Source of the DNA: Halioglobus sp.
Lineage (GTDB): Bacteria; Pseudomonadota; Gammaproteobacteria; Pseudomonadales; Halieaceae
DNA length: 64,000 bases
NCBI GenBank assembly: GCA_028825045.1
Contig: JAPKAY010000001.1
Coordinates: 84,296-148,295, forward strand
Reading direction: 5' to 3'
Under the pieces are notes generated by a model. That model saw nothing but the letters and a program-made list of their open reading frames with translations, was not told the DNA's origin and did not search any database. Numbering within the stretch: the stretch's first letter is position 1; every line of letters starts with the position of its first letter. The translations under genes were made by a program, and so were the position numbers. Shown piece after piece: positions 28,561 to 37,731 of this stretch.

Positions 28561-29553
28561 TTAAACAATCCCCTCCTCGTGTAAAGGCTGCATTACCTTG
28601 TCCATAAACAAATTCAGGCTGGCCCATCCAAGCTCGGGATCGATGCCGCCACACAAGGGGTGAAACATAATAGGCTGGGCGCTGATCATATCTCTAGCTG
28701 CGTCAATCAGTTCCTGAGGACGATACACAATGTATGCACCACTGGCTCGCAACTCATCGAGGTTGTCATGGTGCCGGTAGGGCGTGAACATCTGTGCTTT
28801 TTCAGCCCACTGGGCATACATATTGGTCTCATGCTGGGCGTGCAGCGCAATTTTCTCCCAGTAAGCGTCCGGGTCCTCCGCGACAAAAGTCACCGTGGAA
28901 GGTGCCGCGGGCATAGGCCCGGGGTCAGGCTTGCCCAGTTTTTTTAACTCAGCGCGATAGAACTCAAAAATCTCGGGACCCGAGGGGATAAAATAATCTG
29001 CGTCTCTGGCAGCCCTGCGCGCGGCGGGCTTGCTGCTACCGCCCATCAGGATCATTGGTCTGGGGCTGCTGAAGGGTTGTGGAGTGATGGTGATCGTGCG
29101 TCCCTCATACTCGAAGGTTTCCCCGGTCCATGCTTTTGTAAGAAAGGGACCGATATCGTCCATGTACTTTTTTCTGATGCTCAAGTCTTTTCCTACGGCT
29201 TTAAACTCCTCTTCTCGGTATCCACCGCTGACAATGGGGATAACACGGCCGCGACTGATAATATCCAGAACGGCCAAATCTTCAGCCAGTTGCACCGGGT
29301 CGTGCAGAGGTGCAATCAGGGCTGAAATAAACATGCGTATGTTGCTGGTGCGAGCTGCGATGGCAGAAGCCAACACTAGCGGCGAGGGGCAGTAGCCGTC
29401 TGGTGAGCCGTGGTGCTCGGACAGATGCACGCTGCCAAATCCTTTGTCGTCTCCCCAGGCGCACATATCGATGGCGGCTTGGTAGAATTCAGTGCGACAT
29501 GCCGTGCTGAAATCGGGCTGGCGCATATCAAAGCGAAGCATTAAATCGGCCAT
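28561..29553 (-). CDS. LLM-class flavin-dependent oxidoreductase
   Basis: A 330-residue TIM-barrel protein of the bacterial luciferase-like superfamily, using FMN or F420. Motifs seen include HLSEHHGSPDGYCPSPLVLA (HLSEHHGS), TSNIRMFISALIAPLHDPV and RGRVIPIVSGGYREEEF. Superfamily members oxidise varied small substrates, and this one cannot be assigned. It is last in the minus-strand run behind the PilZ gene (60-base gap), so it may be read through or have its own promoter. Confidence 0.85.
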   Translation of the reverse strand: MADLMLRFDMRQPDFSTACRTEFYQAAIDMCAWGDDKGFGSVHLSEHHGSPDGYCPSPLVLASAIAARTSNIRMFISALIAPLHDPVQLAEDLAVLDIISRGRVIPIVSGGYREEEFKAVGKDLSIRKKYMDDIGPFLTKAWTGETFEYEGRTITITPQPFSSPRPMILMGGSSKPAARRAARDADYFIPSGPEIFEFYRAELKKLGKPDPGPMPAAPSTVTFVAEDPDAYWEKIALHAQHETNMYAQWAEKAQMFTPYRHHDNLDELRASGAYIVYRPQELIDAARDMISAQPIMFHPLCGGIDPELGWASLNLFMDKVMQPLHEEGIV

Positions 29554-29613
29554 TTAGAGTCCTCATTATGTGGTGTTGATGAATTGCCGTTTTTAGTTAG
29601 CTGTGATGAGTCA

Positions 29614-30000
29614 TTACTCGTTGGATTTGTCCGGATTGGATTGCGCTTCCATGTCAACGATAAGCGCCACCCAGCGATCTATATCAGAACCATTGGCATT
29701 CAGAATTTGGAATCCCGCAATCCAGGGGAGGCGATCATCCTTGTTGATGACGCACCAGCGAACTTCTCCGGCCAAGTAGAGCGTGTCGGCGAGGGAAGGC
29801 AGGTCGATGCCAATTTGTAAAATCACCCCGACCGTTAACGGTTCTCCCAGCCTGACCTGGAAGCCCCGGCGGGAGACATTGAATGATTTGCACGTGATCA
29901 GCCTACCAGGTTCGGGGTCTGCTGCTCGGGATGACAGCAACTCGATAAAAGTCGTACTTTCAACCGGAAGTCGGTGGTGTTTTCTTCTCTGTTCAGGCAT
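29614..30000 (-). CDS. PilZ domain protein
   Basis: A 128-residue single-domain PilZ protein. Both cyclic-di-GMP binding motifs are intact: RKHHR (RxxxR) near residue 6 and NVSRRG (NxSxxG) near residue 45. It should therefore bind the second messenger. It follows the DUF1631 gene by 17 bases in what looks like one operon with the zinc-ribbon, VWA and MoxR genes. The target is not known. Confidence 0.88.
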   Translation of the reverse strand: MPEQRRKHHRLPVESTTFIELLSSRAADPEPGRLITCKSFNVSRRGFQVRLGEPLTVGVILQIGIDLPSLADTLYLAGEVRWCVINKDDRLPWIAGFQILNANGSDIDRWVALIVDMEAQSNPDKSNE

Positions 30001-30017
30001 AGATGAACTCCACCGCT

Positions 30018-31952
30018 TTATTGATCCAAATTCTTCCGAACCTCGGTAACCTTCTTGCGAAAGTTCGAGCTGGTTTCGAGTATGTCGATCATGCCTCTGT
30101 CGATGAGGTCGAGGAGCTTCAACTTGGTAAGCTGTCGCATCTTGACTCCCTTTCGATTCACAAATATGTAGAAATCTCCTTCGAGATCGTGAGCCGCAAG
30201 TTTTGCCATGAGTGGAGCCTCGCCGTCATGAAAGCCCAACCAGGTCCCCATGGAGAGGTTGATGTGACGTTTTTGTGCGTTGTCAGGGCCTGCGGGCTGG
30301 CTCTCGCCGGAAATGACACCGCCTTGCGAGTTAGAGAGCGGAGCAGATTCTTTTTCGGCGGCAGACGCCTGTTCTGACGAAAAGCCTATCTCGGCCGCTT
30401 CGTCTAATGGCAGGGCAACGGGTGAGTTGTCTTCGGCTTGCTTGGGTAAATAACCACCCTGCTTTTTAATTTCTTCAGCCTGATCAATGAGGGATCTCCC
30501 ACGGGGTATTGAGGGAGGTTCAACTTCCGGAGGGTCTTCGTTTTGAGCCACCGGTTCGTCTTCCTCACCGGGGGACCCACCAACTGGATTGGGAGCGGCG
30601 TCAGAATCTGGCTTACGCCTATGCTGAGATTTCGATTCGCGTTCAGTAACCCCCTCAATATTGACTAGCGCGTCCAGCAGTGCCGTTGATTCGATGCCGA
30701 CTGCACTAGCCAGACAAAGACTGAAACTACCTCCGCTGTATAAGGGGCGGGCCTTCTTCTTCTCGATCAACTCGACAAACTGAGCAAAACTGAGCTGGAG
30801 AACTTTAATTCCCGCCATGTTGGTAAAAAACAATTGTTGGGAATGCTCTACCTTGAGTGCCAATTGCGCGCGTAAAACCCCCTCGTCGCCGTTATTCACG
30901 TTGAACCACTGACCTTTGTGCCATTGTTGCATTGTACTAAAGTGCTGCAACTCTTCGGCCTTGGCGTTTTTGTCATCTGCCACTATCGGTTCAATTTGGC
31001 CGAGTTCCAGAGGTTGTCCTCGCAGGATACGTAAATGGGCGAACTCAACCAGTCCTATCGCCTCGTTCACCGCTTCGGTATCGTGGTGCAAGCTAAGTAG
31101 CCAGCGGCGCATTTCTTTTGGTAGTTGTGTGACTGCTTCGAAAATGTGCTGGCGGCGAGATTCTTCGGCACCTTCCAGACTTTTCAGTGAGTCCAGCAGC
31201 GCCTCTGTCGTAGCGGACATCTTTTCCCATTGCTCGGAATCTACGCCGAACTTCAACAACAGCAACTGTGCACTGCTGTACCATGGCCCTTTCAGGAATT
31301 CACCAATATCTTCCGGGATGGGATATGCGTCCAGTGCGGTGTTTATCATGCGCGCCGCTTCATTTTTGGCGGCGGCAGTTTTGACTTTACCCAATTCAGT
31401 TTCGACGACTCGTTGCACCATACGTTGAGAGCGTGACTGATCTCGCTCTGCCGATACGGAAAATTCTGTACAGATGCTGGCGAGATCTGACGATTGGTTT
31501 TCAAACCACTCCAGGGACCGATCAATGGCCGTTGTGATCTGCCGTTGTCGCATGGTGCCCACTCTGTCCAGGCGCGATTGCCAGCCGATAGCACTATCCT
31601 GGATTTTGTCGAGCAACTGGTGAAGTGGGTGGGCGCCGGGCTGTAAAAAATACGGGTCAAGGATCGCCAGTGATGCCGCCAGTGGTACCAGACGACGAAT
31701 GTCGTCAGCCAGAGGCTCCTCCAATGGGAACGCCTTCTCCCAGAGTGCGAGCGCATTGCCCAACCATTCCAAGGTGGCGGCATGTTCCCGGGAAGGCGCT
31801 GCCGGGTCACCGATGAGTTCTGTCTGCTTTACCACAGCGTCCAATGGCGAAAGGGTGCGGTGGTCCCCTGTTTTCACATATTCGAGTAGCTCCTCCACTT
31901 GCATGGCCGTGGCGTTACTATCGCTACTTTCTGGAATGGCATAACGATCCAT
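30018..31952 (-). CDS. DUF1631 family protein with two copies of a small PilZ-like segment
   Basis: A large, mostly helical cytosolic protein (644 residues from the chosen ATG). The frame is open 41 codons further upstream, overlapping the zinc-ribbon gene, so the start is uncertain. The first half is the DUF1631 helical region (ALDAYPIPEDIGEFLKGPW and PKEMRRWLLSL). About residues 345-406 and 567-629 hold two similar segments (GQWFNVNNGDEGVLRAQLA and GTWLGFHDGEAPLMAKLA; then FTNMAGIKVLQL and FVNRKGVKMRQL). They are separated by an acidic, proline-rich linker of about 150 residues. Function is unknown. The adjacent PilZ gene suggests a role in cyclic-di-GMP signalling. Confidence 0.82.
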   Translation of the reverse strand: MDRYAIPESSDSNATAMQVEELLEYVKTGDHRTLSPLDAVVKQTELIGDPAAPSREHAATLEWLGNALALWEKAFPLEEPLADDIRRLVPLAASLAILDPYFLQPGAHPLHQLLDKIQDSAIGWQSRLDRVGTMRQRQITTAIDRSLEWFENQSSDLASICTEFSVSAERDQSRSQRMVQRVVETELGKVKTAAAKNEAARMINTALDAYPIPEDIGEFLKGPWYSSAQLLLLKFGVDSEQWEKMSATTEALLDSLKSLEGAEESRRQHIFEAVTQLPKEMRRWLLSLHHDTEAVNEAIGLVEFAHLRILRGQPLELGQIEPIVADDKNAKAEELQHFSTMQQWHKGQWFNVNNGDEGVLRAQLALKVEHSQQLFFTNMAGIKVLQLSFAQFVELIEKKKARPLYSGGSFSLCLASAVGIESTALLDALVNIEGVTERESKSQHRRKPDSDAAPNPVGGSPGEEDEPVAQNEDPPEVEPPSIPRGRSLIDQAEEIKKQGGYLPKQAEDNSPVALPLDEAAEIGFSSEQASAAEKESAPLSNSQGGVISGESQPAGPDNAQKRHINLSMGTWLGFHDGEAPLMAKLAAHDLEGDFYIFVNRKGVKMRQLTKLKLLDLIDRGMIDILETSSNFRKKVTEVRKNLDQ

Positions 31953-32002
31953 CACTAACTCGCGCAGTGAGCACGGAAACGGAAGATGTTCGGCTCCTAG
32001 TT

Positions 32003-32206
32003 TCAGCGGATTAACTTCTCTATTATCAGTAGGATCAGAGATGCCCACACTAGCACCAGAAGGGCCAGACGCCATTTTGTCGGCTGCGGTTTCTCGTTAA
32101 GGTTCTGAGAGTATTTTTCGAGGTAATGAGAGCCGCAGGCCGGACACTCCCCGAGTTGTCCAGCCTTTCTCCCGCGGTAGCTGCAATCTTTGCAGTGATA
32201 GGCCAT
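32003..32206 (-). CDS. Zinc-ribbon membrane protein, 67 residues
   Basis: A small protein with an N-terminal zinc ribbon (CxxC at C6 and C9, CPAC at C21 and C24) and one C-terminal transmembrane helix (LALLVLVWASLILLIIEKL). It lies five bases after the VWA gene and upstream of the DUF1631 gene. I do not recognise a named family; an accessory or membrane anchor for the neighbouring proteins is a guess. Confidence 0.7.
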   Translation of the reverse strand: MAYHCKDCSYRGRKAGQLGECPACGSHYLEKYSQNLNEKPQPTKWRLALLVLVWASLILLIIEKLIR

Positions 32207-32211
32207 GGGAA

Positions 32212-33633
32212 TTATCGGGTGCTCTTCAAAAGTTGGTCGACAATGCGTTCGAGTTGCTTGAGGTTATTGCACTCAGAACTAAAATGACAGGCGCTTTGGT
32301 AGCGTTTCATCTCTGAATCTCCGCTTCCCCATGACCTGCGCGATTCCGGATTGAGCCAGATCACCTGCCTCGATCGCTGGTAGATGCTTTGCAAGATCTC
32401 CAGCTTGGGATCACCATGATTGTTGCGGGCGTCCCCCAGAATGATGACCGTGGTATTGCTGTTGATATCGTCCATGGCCAATTTGGCGAAATCGAGTAGG
32501 CTATTTCCGTAATCGGTGGCGCCACCGTACTTCCAATTGACCAGCTCTATGGCTTTTTCGACGGGATAGTCATTAAAATAGTCGCTAACTTCACCCAAAT
32601 GGCTGGAAAACGCAAAACTACGCACTTTGGGGAGGACGTCCTGCACGCTGTAGAGGAAAAGTAGCAAAAATTTGGCATACGCGGCAACTGAGCCGCTGAC
32701 ATCGCACACCGCCAGGATCTGGGGCTTGTCTTTGCGTACCTGCCGCCAGTAGGTGTTGAACATGATGCCGTCGTTGGGAATACCCTTGCGCAGAGTTTTC
32801 GCCATATTCAGCTGTCCCCGCTTCAGCAATTTGCGTTTACGTGAATGACGACTCGCCAGTTTTTTTGCCATTTTCCGGATTAACGCCTGCACTTTGTGCA
32901 TGTAAACGTGTTCAATATTGTTGAGCCTGGTTTTACTCAGAATATCATCCATGAACTGCTGCGTTTTACCCTCAGCCTGAATCAGGTATTCGCGCTCCAC
33001 ATGGTCCCGAACCTGCTCCCGCAATATATCCCGATATCGTTGCAGGATGGGGAGCGCCGGACTGTCGGCTTGTTCCAGTTCAATGACGGCTTTGCGAATA
33101 TGCTCCTCTCCGAGTGCGTCGAGTATACGTCGCGTAAACTGGCCTTTCTGAGTGAACATCTGAATGTTTTGCAAGCCCACCTGCTCAGACGCCTGGTTCA
33201 TCGCCAGGGTTAAATCATTGCGGTCGTTACTGATGAGGCTCTGCATTAAGGGCGTTTGTAACAGCGCCTCCAGCATTGGGTTGTCTTGGGCTGACTGTTC
33301 CAATGCCGAAACTTGTGCGTCTGCGAAGTCAGTAGCCTCTTGAGCATCGTCATCAACAGCGGCTGAGGAGGGTTCCTTTTCCTGTTCGTCGTGCGTCTCC
33401 ACGTTAGCAAAATCGGCCAGCTTCTGTTGAAAGAACTGATCAAAGCATTGCAGGAAAATGACTTCTTCTTCGGGTGTTTTGGCCAGCGTCATCGCCAGCC
33501 CGTCGCGCAGGAGACTGCGATCCGAATATCCTAATGATGCGGCCACTTCCACCGCATCCAGCGATTCTGCAGGTGAAACCCGGATGTCGTGAGTACGTAA
33601 GACCTGAACAAAGTTGACAAGATTGGATTGCAT
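32212..33633 (-). CDS. VWA domain protein (CoxE-like), MoxR partner
   Basis: A 473-residue protein. The first 300 residues are helical and charged. A von Willebrand A domain follows with an intact metal site: DVSGSV at 311-316, Thr373 in GATDYG, and LGDARNN at about 399-405. Pairs of MoxR ATPase and CoxE-like VWA protein act as chaperones that insert metals or remodel complexes in other bacteria. This is established for some pairs only, and no client enzyme is obvious here. It lies 31 bases after the moxR gene. Confidence 0.88.
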   Translation of the reverse strand: MQSNLVNFVQVLRTHDIRVSPAESLDAVEVAASLGYSDRSLLRDGLAMTLAKTPEEEVIFLQCFDQFFQQKLADFANVETHDEQEKEPSSAAVDDDAQEATDFADAQVSALEQSAQDNPMLEALLQTPLMQSLISNDRNDLTLAMNQASEQVGLQNIQMFTQKGQFTRRILDALGEEHIRKAVIELEQADSPALPILQRYRDILREQVRDHVEREYLIQAEGKTQQFMDDILSKTRLNNIEHVYMHKVQALIRKMAKKLASRHSRKRKLLKRGQLNMAKTLRKGIPNDGIMFNTYWRQVRKDKPQILAVCDVSGSVAAYAKFLLLFLYSVQDVLPKVRSFAFSSHLGEVSDYFNDYPVEKAIELVNWKYGGATDYGNSLLDFAKLAMDDINSNTTVIILGDARNNHGDPKLEILQSIYQRSRQVIWLNPESRRSWGSGDSEMKRYQSACHFSSECNNLKQLERIVDQLLKSTR

Positions 33634-33664
33634 AGAGTCGAGCTCCCCGCGCCTGTCTAGCGCC

Positions 33665-34618
33665 TCAAGCGCTCTGTCCGTCGGCAGCGCTGCTTTGAAT
33701 CAGGTTGCGCACTTCTGCCTCCGTGGTGTCGATATCGTCTTCATACTTTAACAGCACATTGAGCGTACTGCGCACCAGCTCCTCGTCTAGCTTGTCAGCA
33801 TGCATTAGCAGCAGGCTGCGTGCCCAATCGATGGTTTCGGATATGGCAGGGATTTTTTTCAGGTCTAGTTGGCGCAGGGAATGCACAAACTCCACCAGCT
33901 GGTGACGCAATTGTTCGTCCACGTCTGGAACCCTGCTGCGAATAATGCGCTCTTCCAATTCAACGGTCGGAAATGGGATATACAGGTGCAGGCAGCGTCG
34001 CTTGAGGGCATCGGATATTTCGCGCGTATTATTGCTGGTTAAAAAAACCATCGGTGTCGTGCGAGCCTTCACCGTGCCGATTTCGGGTATGGATATCTGG
34101 TAATCCGAGAGAATCTCCAGCAGTAGAGACTCAAACTCATAATCAGCTTTGTCGACTTCGTCGATCAGCAGTATGGCGCCTTTTTCCTGTTGCATGGCTT
34201 TGAGCAACGGCCGGGGTTCCAGAAACTCCTCCGAGTAGAAAATGTCTCCAAACTGATGCAGTCGCTCGACGGACTCTGCCAGCCCGGTGGCACCTTGCAG
34301 CAAATCTCCCAGTTTTTCTTTGAGGACCTGCGTATATAGAAGCTGTTTACCGTATTTCCATTCATACAGTGCCTTCGCTTCGTCCAGGCCCTCGTAACAT
34401 TGGAGACGAATCAGCGGAGTCTCCAGCAGTACGGCCGTCGTTTTGGCGAGCTCAGTTTTGCCTACACCAGGAGGGCCTTCTACCAGCACAGGTTTGCGTA
34501 ACTGAAAGGACAAAAATACGGCTGTGGCTATTTTGCGACTACAGATATAACCGTGGGATTCAAAACCCTTCTCGATGTGCTCGACAGAAGCGAGCTGGGG
34601 AAAATCTTGTGTGTGCAC
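33665..34618 (-). CDS. MoxR family AAA+ ATPase
   Basis: A 317-residue AAA+ ATPase. Walker A is GPPGVGKTE, Walker B is ILLIDEVDKA, the sensor region is VFLTSNNTREISDALKRRC (with the arginine finger), and the C-terminal helical lid is complete. The start codon is GTG, with GAGGTAAG upstream. It is the first gene of the putative moxR-vwa-zinc ribbon-DUF1631-pilZ run and begins 59 bases after moaA. Confidence 0.92.
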   Translation of the reverse strand: MHTQDFPQLASVEHIEKGFESHGYICSRKIATAVFLSFQLRKPVLVEGPPGVGKTELAKTTAVLLETPLIRLQCYEGLDEAKALYEWKYGKQLLYTQVLKEKLGDLLQGATGLAESVERLHQFGDIFYSEEFLEPRPLLKAMQQEKGAILLIDEVDKADYEFESLLLEILSDYQISIPEIGTVKARTTPMVFLTSNNTREISDALKRRCLHLYIPFPTVELEERIIRSRVPDVDEQLRHQLVEFVHSLRQLDLKKIPAISETIDWARSLLLMHADKLDEELVRSTLNVLLKYEDDIDTTEAEVRNLIQSSAADGQSA

Positions 34619-34677
34619 GGGCTTACCTCGATACTGAAGTTGCTATTGTACGCGATAAGACTCTGGAGGAAATATAG

Positions 34678-35685
34678 CTATCCGCCGGTTGTGTTCATGA
34701 ACCGAACAATATCAGGTGCCTCGTTGAGGTCGAAATGGTGGCGTTCTGGCTTCATGGACATGGCGTCGACTATGCGGTGTTTAAGCATAAAGGGCGTGTA
34801 ATTTGGGTCGCGCAGGACGGCGCGTAAATCCACGGAGTGTTCGTTTCCCAGGCACAGGAGCAAGCGGCCCTCCGCAGTAACCCTAACCCGATTGCAAAGG
34901 TGGCAAAAATTGTGGCTGTGAGGCGAAATGAAGCCAACTCGTGGAGATCCTTCGCCAGTACAAAAGTAGCGTGCGGGACCAGCGTGACCGTTTGGGTCAC
35001 CAAGTGGCTTAAGCATGTACTTTTGGGAAATTCGGTCACGCAGTTCCTCACTGCTACAAAAACTGAGTGCGCGGTCATGCTCGTCAATCAGTCCCAGCGG
35101 CATTTCTTCAATAAAGGCGATGTCGACGCCGCGCTGCTGGGCAAAATCTACCAGTTCTAGTACTTCATCTTCGTTGCGACCCTTGAGGATTACCGTATTG
35201 ATTCGTATTTGCTCGAAGTCCGCTGCGATGGCCGTGTCGATGCCTGCTAGGACCTGATCCAGATTACCGTGCCGTGTGAGCTGACGAAATTTACGCGGAT
35301 TTAAGCTATCGAGACTGATGTTTATACGCTTAACCCCAAATTGGCGCAGCGTGCCGGCCAGGCGATGCAGTTGGGAGCCGTTGGTGGTAATCACAAGCTG
35401 GTCAAGCCCCGGGATTTTCCCCAGCGGCTCAATCAGCGCCAGAATGTTGTTCCGGATGAGGGGTTCACCGCCGGTGAGTCGGATCTTGCGGACTCCCAGC
35501 TCAACAAAAGCGCGAGCTACCTCATGTATCTCCTCTAATGTGAGGATATGTTTTTGGGGGATGAACGTCATCTCCTCGGCCATGCAGTAGACGCAGCGAA
35601 AATCGCAGCGATCTGTCACGGACAGGCGAACGTAATCTACGCGGCGTTGAAAGCGGTCGATCAGTGTTTTGGGGAGTTCATTCAT
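34678..35685 (-). CDS. moaA: GTP 3',8-cyclase MoaA
   Basis: A 335-residue radical SAM enzyme that starts molybdenum cofactor synthesis from GTP. The N-terminal SAM cluster motif is present (C27, C31, C34 in DRCDFRCVYC). The C-terminal cluster region is FCHLCNRVRV with a third Cys in LLLCLG. The C-terminus ends in the Gly-Gly expected for MoaA. It lies upstream of moxR on the same strand; no other mo-cofactor gene is in the window. Confidence 0.95.
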   Translation of the reverse strand: MNELPKTLIDRFQRRVDYVRLSVTDRCDFRCVYCMAEEMTFIPQKHILTLEEIHEVARAFVELGVRKIRLTGGEPLIRNNILALIEPLGKIPGLDQLVITTNGSQLHRLAGTLRQFGVKRINISLDSLNPRKFRQLTRHGNLDQVLAGIDTAIAADFEQIRINTVILKGRNEDEVLELVDFAQQRGVDIAFIEEMPLGLIDEHDRALSFCSSEELRDRISQKYMLKPLGDPNGHAGPARYFCTGEGSPRVGFISPHSHNFCHLCNRVRVTAEGRLLLCLGNEHSVDLRAVLRDPNYTPFMLKHRIVDAMSMKPERHHFDLNEAPDIVRFMNTTGG

Positions 35686-35793
35686 GATAGCGCGCAGTCT
35701 AGCGCTTCGAGGGGCGCTTCTCCAGTGGAGGGTTTACACAGACTGTGGACTGGGACAGGATAGGATAGAAATTGCAATGTTGGGGGTAGGTGC

Positions 35794-37173
35794 TTGTCAG
35801 TAGTGGGAAAGTGGGCTCTGTGGATGGGCCCGGTGTTAGGTGCTGTCACGGCTGGGGCAAGCATGGAGTATGGCTATGGTTCCGATATTGCGACGGTGGG
35901 ATTCGTCGCGGTTGTCTGTGTTTTGTGGTGGGTGTTCGAACCCGTTCCAATCCCGGTTACTTCACTCCTTCCATTGGCGATATTGCCTCTATTTGGAGTG
36001 CTGAGCCCCGCTGAGGTGGGTCAGGCCTATGGATCGCCCTTAATACTGCTCCTTTTGGGTGGTTTCCTGTTGTCCAAGGCGATGGAGCACTCGGGTGCAC
36101 ATCGCCGCATTGCCTTGGGTATGGTTGGGATCTTCGGTGCAAGCAGTGGTCGCAGGCTCGTGATGGGGTTTATGGCCGCTGCGGCAGTGCTCAGTATGTG
36201 GATTTCTAACTCCGCCACAACGTTGATGTTGTTGCCAGTTGCTCTGGCGGTACTTGAGGCGGTCCCGGATCGGGCGAAATATGGGCCCCCATTGTTGCTG
36301 GGCATTGCGTATGCGGCCAGTATCGGTGGCTTGGGCACGCCCATTGGCACCCCTCCGAACCTGATTTTTATGCAGGTTTATGAAGAAACCACGGGTCTTA
36401 CTATCAGTTTTTCCCAGTGGATGAGCTGGGCTCTCCCCGTCGTAGTGATCCTGGTTCCGGTAATGGCCCTGATATTGACTCGCAATCTGGGTGGGGCGCT
36501 GACCCTGCAATTGCCTCAAGTGGGCGCTTGGCGAACAGAAGAGCGTCGGGTAATGGTGGTATTTGGATTGACTGCGCTGGCCTGGATTACCCGCAGCGAA
36601 CCTTTCGGTGGCTGGAAAGGGTGGTTGGATCTGCCCCAGGCCAATGACGCCTCGGTAGCACTGCTGGCGGTGGTGATCTTGTTTCTGGTGCCCAACGGCA
36701 AGGGTGAGCGGCTATTGAACTGGGAGCGCGCAACGACCATTCCCTGGGGTGTTTTGTTGCTATTTTCCGGCGGTATTTGTCTGGCCAAGGGGTTTGTCAG
36801 CTCAGGTATCAGCGAGCTGATGGGTCTATGGTTGGCGGGAATGACCAGCATTCCGACTTATGCACTGATTGCACTGATTTGCGTGGTGGTAACGCTGATG
36901 ACGGAAACCACATCCAATACCGCTAGCACTGCACTGCTTATGCCGGTTTTGGCAGCTGGTGCGTTGGCGGCCGGCATTTCACCGGAAATTATTATGGTTC
37001 CGGCCGCGATGAGCGCCAGTTGTGCCTTTATGCTGCCGGTCGCTACCGGACCGAATTCCGTGGTGTTCAGTAGTGGATTGATTACAACCTCCCGCATGGT
37101 GCGGGAGGGGTTTTTAATCAATATTATAGGAATCACTGTTATTAGTAGCGTGTGCTACCTGCTGCTCTCATGA
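35794..37173 (+). CDS. DASS family (SLC13) anion:sodium symporter
   Basis: A 459-residue inner-membrane transporter with about 11-12 helices. The two Ser-Asn-Thr/Ala signature loops of the divalent anion:Na+ symporter family are present: ISNSATT near residue 137 and TTSNTAST near 372. The GTPIGTPPN and ATGPNSVVFSSG motifs are also present. It resembles VcINDY-type dicarboxylate transporters; phosphate or sulfate cannot be excluded. The start is TTG preceded by GGGGGTAGG, with an in-frame GTG three codons later. It is divergent from moaA. Confidence 0.9.
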   Translation: MSVVGKWALWMGPVLGAVTAGASMEYGYGSDIATVGFVAVVCVLWWVFEPVPIPVTSLLPLAILPLFGVLSPAEVGQAYGSPLILLLLGGFLLSKAMEHSGAHRRIALGMVGIFGASSGRRLVMGFMAAAAVLSMWISNSATTLMLLPVALAVLEAVPDRAKYGPPLLLGIAYAASIGGLGTPIGTPPNLIFMQVYEETTGLTISFSQWMSWALPVVVILVPVMALILTRNLGGALTLQLPQVGAWRTEERRVMVVFGLTALAWITRSEPFGGWKGWLDLPQANDASVALLAVVILFLVPNGKGERLLNWERATTIPWGVLLLFSGGICLAKGFVSSGISELMGLWLAGMTSIPTYALIALICVVVTLMTETTSNTASTALLMPVLAAGALAAGISPEIIMVPAAMSASCAFMLPVATGPNSVVFSSGLITTSRMVREGFLINIIGITVISSVCYLLLS

Positions 37174-37200
37174 GCCAGCCAACAGGAGGCTATCTAAAAT

Positions 37201-37680
37201 CTATAGCAGCGCCATCATTGTTTCGGCCGAGCTCACATCAACGCCCGGGCCATCTTCTACATTCAGATGGGTAACCTTGCCATCCTCGACAATCATAGCA
37301 AAACGTTGGCTGCGGGTACCAAGACCAAATCCACTGCCGTCCATTTCCAGGCCCAGCGCTGCGGTAAGGTCCCCGTTGCCATCGGCCAGCATCAACAGTG
37401 CTTCAGCGTTCTGGGCTTCGCCCCAGGCGCCCATGACAAACGCATCGTTTACCGATACGCACACGATGGTATCCACGCCTTTGGCCTTGATTTTGTCCGC
37501 GTTAACCACGTAGCCAGGAAGGTGCGTGATGCTACACCCCGGGGTGAAGGCACCCGGTACGGCGAACAGTACGACTTTTTTGCCAGTGAAAATGTCAGCC
37601 GTGGTGATTTCAGTGGGACCCTTATCACCCATAGTATTGAGTGTGCACGCGGGAATTTTGTCGCCAGTCTTTATGGTCAT
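37201..37680 (-). CDS. Peroxiredoxin, Prx5/AhpE-like
   Basis: A 159-residue redoxin-family peroxidase. The peroxidatic cysteine lies in PGAFTPGCSITHLPGY, the Prx5 motif, where Gly replaces the usual Thr before the Cys. The Arg in GLGTRSQRFAMIV is present. It reduces hydrogen peroxide or organic hydroperoxides with thiol donors. The open frame extends upstream, but this ATG (MTIKTGDKIPA) has a GGAG site and fits the family. It is divergent from the methyltransferase gene. Confidence 0.93.
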   Translation of the reverse strand: MTIKTGDKIPACTLNTMGDKGPTEITTADIFTGKKVVLFAVPGAFTPGCSITHLPGYVVNADKIKAKGVDTIVCVSVNDAFVMGAWGEAQNAEALLMLADGNGDLTAALGLEMDGSGFGLGTRSQRFAMIVEDGKVTHLNVEDGPGVDVSSAETMMALL

Positions 37681-37731
37681 GTAAAGCTCCTTGAAATAGA
37701 TATTGTGCAAAGTGAATCGGGATAATAGCAG

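Noticed and set aside
28561..29553. LLM enzyme as part of the MoxR-PilZ functional unit
   Set aside because: It is only 60 bases after the PilZ gene but has no mechanistic link; I kept it in the cluster description but would not claim it belongs to the system.
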